Assembly (NCBI GenBank): GCA_002718375.1
Contig: PBEI01000002.1
Coordinates: 60,455 to 69,052 of the forward strand
DNA from: Gammaproteobacteria bacterium
GTDB taxonomy: Bacteria; Pseudomonadota; Gammaproteobacteria; UBA11654
Direction: 5' to 3'
DNA: 8,598 bases
The position numbers and the translations under genes were made by a program. Numbering within the stretch: the first letter of the stretch is position 1; each line of letters begins with the position of its first letter. Below are positions 1 through 7,800 of the stretch, piece by piece. The notes under the pieces were generated by a model, which saw only the letters and a program-made list of their open reading frames with translations, was not told the DNA's origin and did no database searches.

Positions 1-252
1 CTAAAACTGACATCCAAAGGATATATCTCTGGGATCATTGGCGCTTCATTGGCCCATGTCATTGCTGACCTAGTCGCAGCATTGGTTGACCCTTCTATGA
101 GAGCAAGAACTTTTGGTATCGTCTTAGGGGGTCTTTTGCCTTTATTATTGATCCCTTTTTTGGAGAAATACGTCACTAAGAGCGAGAGGCATATCATGGT
201 TGGTGATCATGAAGACATTAAGAAAGATCTTCATGATAAGCATAATCATTGA
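1..252 (+). CDS. Small membrane protein of unknown function, 3' part only
   Basis: The frame is open from the first base of the window to TGA at 250-252, so the gene probably starts upstream. A TTG at 49-51 is the first possible alternative start inside the window, but hydrophobic coding sequence with no stop precedes it. The visible 83 residues hold two hydrophobic segments, about residues 8-30 (glycine/alanine rich, with a His and an Asp in it) and 38-56 (GIVLGGLLPLLLIPF). They are separated by a short polar loop, VDPSMRART. The tail after the second segment is charged and rich in histidine, with five His in the last 23 residues. I do not recognise the family. Two helices with a polar C-terminal tail suggest a small inner-membrane protein. 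Metal binding by the tail is only a guess. The gene converges on the secretion operon and is unlikely to belong to it. Confidence 0.7.
   Translation, partial: LKLTSKGYISGIIGASLAHVIADLVAALVDPSMRARTFGIVLGGLLPLLLIPFLEKYVTKSERHIMVGDHEDIKKDLHDKHNH
206..237. terminator. 10-bp perfect inverted repeat at the convergent gene ends (possible bidirectional 3' hairpin)
   Basis: ATCATGAAGA at 206-215 is exactly complementary to TCTTCATGAT at 228-237, giving a 10-bp stem with a 12-base loop. It lies in the last codons of the small membrane gene and 22 bases beyond the stop of the adaptor gene on the other strand, so both converging transcripts would carry it. A weaker imperfect palindrome, AAGC...GCTT at 238-260, covers both stop codons. 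Neither stem is followed by a clear U tract on either strand, so classical intrinsic termination is doubtful. It could instead protect 3' ends or simply reflect the repetitive Asp/His/Lys coding sequence. Confidence 0.3.
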
Positions 253-258
253 TTTAGC

Positions 259-1188
259 TTACCTTTCCCTGAAAGCTTCATTTGCAATTTTTGTGACAGG
301 TTGGAGAAGATATTCCATCACAGTTTTTTCACCACTGATGATATCAACTTGAGCAATCATTCCAGGAAGAATATTTACTGACTTACCGAGTGAAGTAGAG
401 GCAGATTTATCCACTGCGATTTCACAAATATACCAAATACTCCCATCTTCTTTTTGGATAGAGTCTGCACCCACATTGATGACCGTTCCAGTCATGGATC
501 CAAATTTTGCAAAATCAAATGCAGTGAGTTTTATAATTGCTTCCTGTCCTTTTAAAACATATGCAATATCTCTAGGACTCACTTCTACTTCAATTAAGAA
601 TTCTTCCTCAATGGGTACAATCTCTGCTAAAGCTTCACCAGATTGCACAACGCCACCTGTTGTCGTAATAAGAACTCTATTCACGATTCCATCCATTGGA
701 GCTTTAACTGTAGATCGCTCTAAACGATCTTCTAAAATTGGTTCCATTTCTTCTGCTTTAAGAAGTTGCGCCTCTGCGTCAGAAATTCTTTGAAGCAATC
801 GAATCAATTCCATTCTTGATTCAACCCCCTGGTCTACCAAAGGAACAAGAATTTCTCTTTCTTCATTTAATAGACTCAAGTTCTTCTCTGCAGCAATCTT
901 CTCTTTATCAAGTGCTGACAATTCAGAGACGAAACGGGTGGTATCAAGCTGAATGAGAGCTTGGTCTTTTGATACCGTATCCCCTGACTTTATATATATT
1001 TCCTCTATAATGCCGCCTTCAAGATTTTGAATGATTTGTATTTTTGAGGATGCAATGATTCTTCCTTGGCCTGATGTCACTTCCTCTAATGATGCAAATG
1101 ATGCCCAAATAAAGATAGATACCCAGAAAATCAATATGGTGTATAGAATGACGTCCGCTTTTTTGACAGCTTTAGAGTAACTCTTCAT
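259..1188 (-). CDS. HlyD/LapC-type periplasmic adaptor of a type I secretion system (short form)
   Basis: This 309-residue protein would link the inner-membrane ABC exporter to the outer-membrane channel. It has a short cytoplasmic N-terminus, one membrane helix at about residues 13-31, and the lipoyl half-motif IIQNLEGGIIEEIYIKSGD at 52-70. A short alpha-helical hairpin follows at about 85-160, its tip at LVDQGVES (117-124). The second lipoyl half, VKAPMDGIVNRVLITTTGGV, is at 161-180. The beta-barrel/membrane-proximal region runs to the C-terminus and contains PRDIAYVLKGQ (205-215) and LPGMIAQVDIISGEKTV (274-290). The ending EAFRER resembles the REALRER-like end of LapC-type adaptors. Family members usually have 390-450 residues; the shortfall falls mainly in the hairpin. 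The ATG at 1186-1188 overlaps the ABC gene stop (ATGA), and an AAAGG about 10 bases upstream supports the start. Translation is probably coupled to the ABC gene. Confidence 0.93.
   Translation of the reverse strand: MKSYSKAVKKADVILYTILIFWVSIFIWASFASLEEVTSGQGRIIASSKIQIIQNLEGGIIEEIYIKSGDTVSKDQALIQLDTTRFVSELSALDKEKIAAEKNLSLLNEEREILVPLVDQGVESRMELIRLLQRISDAEAQLLKAEEMEPILEDRLERSTVKAPMDGIVNRVLITTTGGVVQSGEALAEIVPIEEEFLIEVEVSPRDIAYVLKGQEAIIKLTAFDFAKFGSMTGTVINVGADSIQKEDGSIWYICEIAVDKSASTSLGKSVNILPGMIAQVDIISGEKTVMEYLLQPVTKIANEAFRER
1185..1188 (-). other. ATGA stop/start overlap of the ABC and adaptor genes
   Basis: Read on the minus strand, the ABC gene ends with TGA (1187-1185) and the adaptor starts with ATG (1188-1186), sharing four bases. 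This is the usual geometry for translational coupling and supports equal production of the two inner-membrane parts of the exporter. Confidence 0.9.
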
Positions 1189-2882
1189 GATTTTTTGGCC
1201 TTTAATTGTTCCAGTATTTCATCCCTTGGCCCATCCAATGCAACTTTTCCATCAGCCAAAACAATGATGCGATGAACCAATTCAAGCACTGGTAATCGGT
1301 GCGTGACAGCGATGAGTGTTTTATTCTCCAGCATTGGATTCAGTGCTCTGACGAAATTTTGTTCTGCATTCAAGTCAAGTGTAGAGGTTGGTTCATCCAT
1401 AATAAGCACCTCTGGGTCATTCACTAAGGCTCTGGCAATAGAGATGGCCTGTCTTTGACCTGCAGACAGAGAGAGTCCTCTGTCTGTCAAAATTGCATCC
1501 AAACCACCAGGGATGCGTGAAATGAATGTATTGACACCACTGCATTCCATCGCTTTCTTGACCAGAGATTCATCAATTCCATCGCGCGCCATGGTTATGT
1601 TCTCACGAATGGTTCCTGCAAAAAGACTTGTTTCTTGGAGTACAACACTTATTTTAGATTGAAAAACTGTCGGATGAATCTCGCTGGTTGCTAAGTTATC
1701 AAAGGTGATCACACCTTGTGTTGGCATTAAAAGACCAGATAAAAGCTTAATTAATGTAGTTTTTCCCGAACCATTTCTACCCATGATTGCAATTTTCTCA
1801 CCGGGTTTAATTATGGCATTGAATTCAACAAGGCTTGGAATTGCACTATTTGGATATGAAAACCCGACTCTTGAGCATGATAGATCTCCCAGATTCTCTA
1901 TTTTTAGCCTAGATGACTCCGATCTACCATCATCAATCTGACTCATTAATGTATCCAATTCTCGATAAGCAGTTTTGGTGCTATTGAGCCTCCCAAAAAG
2001 GTTTGCAATCATAGCCAAAGGCGCTATTGCCCTTGAGGAGAGTAAGACTGCTGCAACCATTGCCCCCATTGACACGATCCCTTCATCAATCAGTATTGTT
2101 CCATAGAATACAATTGAGATAAGGCATAAAAGTTGTGCAGAGGAAGCCGAGTTCGTTGCCAATTGAGAAAGGACTTTTGACATTCGTCCAGCTTCAGAAC
2201 CGTCTTCGACCGTTTCCTGGTAACGATTTAGGAATAGATTTGATGAGCCAGTTGATTTAATTGTCTCGATACCAGTTAAGCTTTCAATTAAAAGACCATG
2301 TTTATCTTTCCCAACTTCCATGGCTTTTTCTGCATGTTTTGAGATAAAAGGCTGAACCAGAAAACCAATACCAATTACAAATGGTATGGCAAGCAATGGA
2401 ATGATCGCCAGTGGACCTGAGATCATGTAGATGACAAAGACGAATAAAAATATAAATGGCAGATCGACAACAAGAGCGAGTGTTGCTGAGGTAAAAAATT
2501 CTCTGACATGATCAAATCCTTTGATCGTGCTTGTCAGACCACCAACAGAGCTTGAGGTATGCTCAAGCGGAGCTTGAAGGACTTTTGCGTATATATCCTG
2601 CCCAACTTTCATGTCAATTTGTTGTGCAGCCAAATCAATAAACCAAGCTCTCATATTTTTTAAAATAAAATCGAAAATCAGTACGATCATCATGCCTGCA
2701 GTCAGAGCATAGAGTGAAGGAAACGCAGCATTGGGAATGACACGATCATAGACAACCATGATGAAGATAGAGCTCGCTACAGAGAGCAAATTAATCATGG
2801 CCGCAGATAGCCCGATTCTGAAAAAAATCGATTTGAAATCGACCACAGAACCCCAAAACCAGTGTTTATTATTTTTTGACAT
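1185..2882 (-). CDS. Type I secretion ABC permease/ATPase, LapB-like but lacking the N-terminal C39-like domain
   Basis: This is a fused membrane and nucleotide-binding half-transporter of 565 residues that would work as a dimer to energise export of the neighbouring RTX protein. The N-terminus enters the membrane domain almost at once (HWFW at 7-10, first helix about 22-44), with further hydrophobic segments near 57-75, 135-178 and 250-300. The ATPase domain is complete: Walker A GRNGSGKT (368-375), Q-loop Gln416, signature LSAGQ (472-476, second Gly of LSGGQ replaced by Ala), Walker B VLIMDE (492-497) and H-loop His528. The sequence around HWFWGS, INLLSVASSIFIMVVYDRVIPN and FIDLA resembles LapB-type exporters. 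Those usually have about 700 residues with an N-terminal C39-like domain, whereas this protein has PrtD-like length. The start is 38 bases after the outer-membrane gene; no good ribosome binding site is visible. Confidence 0.94.
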   Translation of the reverse strand: MSKNNKHWFWGSVVDFKSIFFRIGLSAAMINLLSVASSIFIMVVYDRVIPNAAFPSLYALTAGMMIVLIFDFILKNMRAWFIDLAAQQIDMKVGQDIYAKVLQAPLEHTSSSVGGLTSTIKGFDHVREFFTSATLALVVDLPFIFLFVFVIYMISGPLAIIPLLAIPFVIGIGFLVQPFISKHAEKAMEVGKDKHGLLIESLTGIETIKSTGSSNLFLNRYQETVEDGSEAGRMSKVLSQLATNSASSAQLLCLISIVFYGTILIDEGIVSMGAMVAAVLLSSRAIAPLAMIANLFGRLNSTKTAYRELDTLMSQIDDGRSESSRLKIENLGDLSCSRVGFSYPNSAIPSLVEFNAIIKPGEKIAIMGRNGSGKTTLIKLLSGLLMPTQGVITFDNLATSEIHPTVFQSKISVVLQETSLFAGTIRENITMARDGIDESLVKKAMECSGVNTFISRIPGGLDAILTDRGLSLSAGQRQAISIARALVNDPEVLIMDEPTSTLDLNAEQNFVRALNPMLENKTLIAVTHRLPVLELVHRIIVLADGKVALDGPRDEILEQLKAKKS

Positions 2883-2920
2883 GACTAAAGTGTATCGATT
2901 GAGAGAATAATTTGAAGGAA

Positions 2921-4303
2921 TTAGTTGTCAAAGGTCTCAACATGTTCTTTTAATTGGCCCAATATCGCTTTTTGTGTGAATCCAGATAGAATCACTGATC
3001 GCTGATTAAAAACCATATTCTCAGCTGATTCCAATAAGTCACGTTCTGCTTGCAGCAATTCAAGCAATGAAACATTAGAAGTTTGGAATTGCATATTGAG
3101 ATTATCTCTGCTTTTACCATTGGCATCAAAAGCATTCCCATATGCTTCAATCCTGCTTTCAGCATTATTGAGCTCTGAGAGAAGTGATTCAATATTTGAA
3201 GTGATTTCTTTTGCTAAAGTCGATCGATCATATGTGAGTTCTTTTAATTGCTGTTTGGCTATTCTCAGTTGAGAGTTTCTTCGACCACCTGTGTATATTT
3301 CAGACTCAAATTGAATACCAAGATAGACATCATGCTCTTCCAATTCTTTTGACATATAGAGCTCAGGATTATAAAGGTCACCTTGTAGTGTAAGATTGAG
3401 TCTTGGCCAAAAACCAGAACGCTGTTTTGATACATTTTTTTCAGCTGCTTTGATACGGAGGTCAATTTCTCTGATATTTAAATTCGAGCCAATTGCCATC
3501 GGAATTGCTTCATTTGAATTCATTACAAGATCTGATTTTTTAATACCAATCATTTCATTGCAAACCCCAACATTTGGCATCAACTGCATGAATTCTGCTT
3601 TCACTGAGTCATAGCTAAGTTGAATCCTTAGAAGTCTCGCTTCAGCTTCAGCCAATCGAGCATTTGCCCTAGATAGCTCTCTAGTAGGTGCTCTGCCGCT
3701 TTCAACACGTATCTTTATCTTTGCTGTGATCTCTCTATGTCTGTCAACGGAGTCTTTAACCAAGTTCTTTAAGATATTGTATGACGATGTATCCAAGCAC
3801 GATGTGATCATTTTCAAAAGCAAGCTGTTGACCTTTTGTTTTTGTACCACTTCTTCTGCCAATAGATTGCTTCGAGCCTCATCGATTTGATATTTGGTCG
3901 AGAAGAAATCAAATAACAATTGTTCCACCAAAACTCCAGTCGAGGTGCGATTCTCGATTGGTGAGCTTTCAAAAAAGCTAAAAGTATCATCATAGCTGCT
4001 TTGCAACCTATTTGTGGTGGAGCCAAAGAGTGATATCTGAGGTCTTCTTGGAGATTTTGCGATATTCAGTGTCTCTCTGCTCTGTGCAAGATTGGCTTCT
4101 GCTGAGAGAAAGATTGGATGCTCGGACACAGAATCTTGCAAAGAATTAAAAAAATCTTTCGATGCTGATCCATCCATTACCATTGATGGTCTTAGCCATT
4201 CAGATTGCTCTTGAGCATATGAAAAGACTGTAGATTCTAGTGTTATAGCAAACCCCAGAAATACAAAAGCTGTATTGATACAAATTTTCTTTATGTGAAA
4301 CAT
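2921..4303 (-). CDS. TolC/LapE-type outer-membrane channel protein of the type I secretion system
   Basis: This 460-residue protein would form the trimeric outer-membrane channel and periplasmic tunnel of the exporter. Residues 1-30 look like a Sec signal peptide: MFHIKK, then a hydrophobic core, with likely cleavage after FSYA. Two structurally repeated halves of the outer membrane efflux family follow. The first has SPRRPQISLFGSTTNRL (84-100), VLVEQLLFDFF (124-134) and a long coiled helix around SGRAPTRELSRANARLAEAE (202-221). The second has SGFWPRLNLTLQGDL (296-310), EIYTGGRRNSQLRIAKQQL (335-353) and SLLELLQAERDLLESAEN (412-429). Length and motifs are normal for the family. It lies 74 bases after the cargo gene and 38 bases before the ABC gene, so one transcript probably covers them all. 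The ATG start is chosen for the signal peptide; no Shine-Dalgarno sequence is evident upstream. Confidence 0.93.
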   Translation of the reverse strand: MFHIKKICINTAFVFLGFAITLESTVFSYAQEQSEWLRPSMVMDGSASKDFFNSLQDSVSEHPIFLSAEANLAQSRETLNIAKSPRRPQISLFGSTTNRLQSSYDDTFSFFESSPIENRTSTGVLVEQLLFDFFSTKYQIDEARSNLLAEEVVQKQKVNSLLLKMITSCLDTSSYNILKNLVKDSVDRHREITAKIKIRVESGRAPTRELSRANARLAEAEARLLRIQLSYDSVKAEFMQLMPNVGVCNEMIGIKKSDLVMNSNEAIPMAIGSNLNIREIDLRIKAAEKNVSKQRSGFWPRLNLTLQGDLYNPELYMSKELEEHDVYLGIQFESEIYTGGRRNSQLRIAKQQLKELTYDRSTLAKEITSNIESLLSELNNAESRIEAYGNAFDANGKSRDNLNMQFQTSNVSLLELLQAERDLLESAENMVFNQRSVILSGFTQKAILGQLKEHVETFDN

Positions 4304-4377
4304 GAATGGAGCATTTTAATACAAATTGAAAAAAGTGCTATTAATTGAGTCTAAAAGATTGAAATACAATGATTTGT
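4304..4377 (-). other. Gap between cargo and channel genes, no clear terminator or promoter
   Basis: The gap is very AT-rich. It holds only weak inverted repeats (ATTG...CAAT, and ACAAAT pairing with ATTTGT across about 44 bases). There is no GC-rich stem with a U tract and no convincing paired -35/-10 elements. This fits read-through from the cargo gene into the exporter genes, although an internal weak promoter cannot be excluded by eye. Confidence 0.5.
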
Positions 4378-4809
4378 TTAGTGATCGAGATAAGACCAAT
4401 TTTCCCATATCGTTCCATCAATTACATTTTCCCATGACTCCATGGATTCATTATTTAACAAAGGAATATTTAGTGGCTCGATAGGATTGATATCGATATC
4501 AAGATCATCGCCAGAAAAGGTTTCAAAATCAAACATGATTGGATCCTCGATTTGAATCAGGTCATCAAATGAAATCAGAGGATCTGAGGATTCTATCTGA
4601 TTCTCGTCTGCCACTATTGGCAAATCAATAGTAGAGAGATTTATTCCATTTAACCAAGGACCATTATGGGGCAGGGTGATAGGGTTATTATTGTTTGGAT
4701 TTCTTGAGTTATCTGTTGATTCAGAAGAATCAGTCTCGAAATCAAAATCATGTGATGGCGTATCCTCTCCGTGAACTTGACCACATGCAGAGCATACGTA
4801 ATCCTCTGC
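4378..4809 (-). other. Acidic, tryptophan-ended C-terminal tail of the RTX protein (presumed secretion signal region)
   Basis: The last 143 residues follow the final RTX unit. After the Cys/His knuckle comes a low-complexity Asp/Glu/Ser/Asn stretch with NPNNNNP. Next are short alternating acidic-hydrophobic blocks (DLPI, DPLISFDDL, DPIMFDF, DLDIDINPI). The tail ends with two WEN triplets (WENVIDGTIWENW) and SYLDH. Type I cargo normally carries its export signal at the extreme C-terminus, so the signal should be here. The end does not resemble the short hydrophobic DFxV-like ending of typical serralysins, nor the usual C-terminal target domain of LapA-like adhesins. Confidence 0.6.
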
Positions 4810-7800
4810 AGAAGATGTATTTTCCAGTTCAGAAACCTGGACTGTTTCATCAGCAAACATGATGGTTTCAACATTGGTCATAGTAATGGTATCAAGATAA
4901 TATGCACCAGCGAGACCAGAGCTCGAATTACCTGTTAATGTAATGGTTTCTCCATCGAAAGCGATATCAAAAGTTGACTTATCTGCAAACAATAACAAGG
5001 TATCATCACCCTCACCACCGTCAATGATGTCAGAACCACCACCGGAATCAATGACGTCATTGCCAGTGGTGCCATTGATGGTGGTGCCAGAGGTGGAGCC
5101 CCAGAAATCATAACTATCTGTTCCTGCAAGACCAGCGGTCTCAATATCAATGGTCTGATCGGCAAACATGATGCTCTCAGTATTAATCATCCGAATGGTA
5201 TCAAAGTAATAAGCACCCATTAAGCCATCGGAATTGAGACCGAAGATCTTGGTCAGTCCAGACAACGTGATGATCTCAAAGTCATCTCTGTTGCCAAACA
5301 GCAATAATGTATCGTCTCCGTCATTGCCATAGATAGACTCTGTACCCCCGGCAGAGTCAATGACATCATTGCCATCTGTACCGGTGATATTGAAAGAGAA
5401 ACCCAATGAGCCAAAATAATAAATGCCACTGAGACTAGTGGTATCCACTTCGATGGTCTGATCTGCAAATGCAATATTCTCGACATTTTGCACCCGAATT
5501 GTATCAAGCCAGTAATCAATCCCCAGACCAGAAACATAGTCATTACCATAAATTTTAGTTACTCCAGCTAAGGTGATGATTTCAAAATTAGACCTGTTAC
5601 TAAAGATTGCCAATGTATCATTGCCACCCTTGCCATCGATAATATCGTTACCACCAGAACCATCAATAAGATCAACCTCGTCAGAACCTTCTATGGTCTC
5701 TGACGCTGATGTATAAGACCAGTAAACATAGGTTGTTCCTGATGGCAGATTTGTATTCAGCTCTAAGCTTCCTCCACCCCTAAAAGATATATTCTCAATA
5801 TTGATGGTTTTAATAATGTCACGATAGTAGTCGGAACCGATCCCTGAGACATTTGTATTACCATATATTTTTGTGATTCCAGCAACTGTCATGACTTCAA
5901 AATAAGACTTCCAGTTAAATATCACTAGAGTATCGTTTCCGCCATTATCTAGGATTTTGTCATTGCCACCTGCGCTATCAATCAGATCATCACCATCAGT
6001 AACTTCAATATCCTCAGAATCAGTCGTCCCCCAAATTATGTTTTCATAAACAGGCAAGGCTGTGTTAACAGAGAGATATCGATCATTGAATTGAATGCTC
6101 TCAACATTAATCATTCTTACTTGATCATAAGCGTAATCCTCACTCGCTGATGAACTGACTTTTATTTTTGTTATGCCTCCAGCCGTATTGATTTCGAATG
6201 CTGATGTCAGATCATGATTGATAATGAGTATGTCATTCCCATCTTTGCCATCAATCAAATCATTTCCTCCAGCATAATCGATGAAATCATCTGCACTGGT
6301 TCCATCTATCGTTTCAGATGAAGCGATCGACCAATGTTGCCCTGTGATTTCATTTTCAATACCATCAAGCACAGTAATTTGGTAATTTCGAGACACGCCC
6401 AATACAGTGATTGTGATGTTATAGGTATTTTGTGTTTCGTAATCAAGAATCGTGCCTGGCTTTAACATCAAGGTTTTGCCATCAATACTTATGAAAAATT
6501 TATCTGCATCAGGTCCAGAGAGTTTAAATAAGGAGCCAAAAAGGGAGAGCTGAGTCAAGCCCTCTTTGGAGAGAATGCCTACTTCAGCGTTTACACGATT
6601 TTCAGCAACAGTCTGCTTGGTGATCGAAATATTGCCATTTCCAGTTCTCTCATAAACTCCCACACCAAGAGAGGTAGCAAAGTAAGTTTCCCCATTATCA
6701 TTGGTGTAAAAATCGTAAAAGCCATAATCATAAAAGGTATAAGAGCTGGATGCATTGGTGTCTCTAGTCCAGTTTCCTCCTTCCAGAATGATGTTGTCAG
6801 TGTATTCTTGACCCGTTAGGATAGAGTCTCCTAGAATCCATATTACGTATTCATCTACTTCGTCATTATCAAGATCATATTTAATGTCTGCATTTAAATT
6901 GACTATGTCTTCTGTTGTAATCGTTAATGTGGTTTCAGAGTTCCATTGGATATCGATATTTTCAATTCCTGTAATTTGTGAATTGGAAAATTCACTGAGA
7001 TTGAAGCTCGATCCAATATACCTCATATAAAGTGAATCATTGCCCGCACCTCCTTGAATGACAGTAAAACTTGCATCTGAAATATAAAAACCATCATCAC
7101 CGTCTCCGCCCAAAATACTGTCTCCAGAGCCGATTGAATAAACAGTATCATTACCAGCACCACAAATGATGGAATTGATGGCTATATTACAGTTAATCGA
7201 ATCATTTCCACTCCCTGTTTCTAAGTTTTCAATGATTGTTCCTTCTGAAATTGATATTGGGAAGCCTGTATAATCGGGTACGTATTGAATTTCATTTTGT
7301 GGGTAATGACGCAGAATCATGATCTCATCTGTCCCGATCATTGAAACGGTTCCAGGATTGAGATTGAAAGTGATATCGAGGCTATAAAACGAAAGATCGA
7401 TGCTGTCTATTCCACCGGTGTCATGGATTGTTTCAAATATTGGCCCTGTATAAGTATATGTAGTATCGCCATTGTTTCTCAATGGAGTATTTCCATAGAT
7501 GTATTGAATTGCCTTGATATCATAGATGCTTGGGAAAATGGCTTGGAGTCTATCACCTGAGTTAAATTCATTGACTCCATCTCCATCAATATCCCAATCA
7601 TTCATTAGTTTTCCTCTGCCACCATATGACATCACAGTAAATGCATCTGTGACAGCAGGGTTCTGAATGGCAGTACTGATTCCACCACCATCATGAGGAT
7701 GAGCCAATCCGAGTGAGTGGCCAATTTCATGTATCAGTAAAAATCCTGGGGAGGTATTTTCAGAGTTATAGTTTGGGTCCTCAGGATCAAACTTAGAAAG

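Noticed and set aside
49..51. TTG as start of the small membrane protein
   Set aside because: Starting here would cut the first hydrophobic segment, and the frame is open to base 1; the start is more likely outside the window.
476..793. 105-codon open frame on the plus strand
   Set aside because: It lies wholly antisense to the well-supported adaptor gene, has no recognisable domain, and is explained as a frame shadow.
1705..1941. 78-codon open frame on the plus strand
   Set aside because: It is antisense to the Walker A region of the ABC gene; the real coding strand is certain.
2828..2842. TCGATT-TGA-AATCGA inverted repeat just inside the ABC gene
   Set aside because: It is only 6 bp with a 3-base loop, inside coding sequence, with nothing to mark it as an operator.
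3396..3614. 72-codon open frame on the plus strand
   Set aside because: It is antisense to the channel gene, with no start context or recognisable protein.
4293..4315. Tiny upstream frame (ATG at about 4314) overlapping the channel gene start
   Set aside because: Seven codons, no ribosome binding site, and an ATG is expected by chance in such AT-rich sequence.
4771..4794. c-type haem-binding site
   Set aside because: The motif is CxxCGxxH, not CxxCH, so covalent haem attachment is not supported.
4650..5549. Three minus-strand frames of 74-98 codons inside the cargo gene
   Set aside because: They run in another frame through the Asp/Gly-rich repeats; their Leu/Ser-rich translations are what frame-shifted RTX repeats give.
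4810..6342. CRISPR-like or DNA-level direct repeat array
   Set aside because: The periodicity of about 310 bases is a protein-level repeat in one continuous reading frame; there are no short identical repeats with unique spacers.
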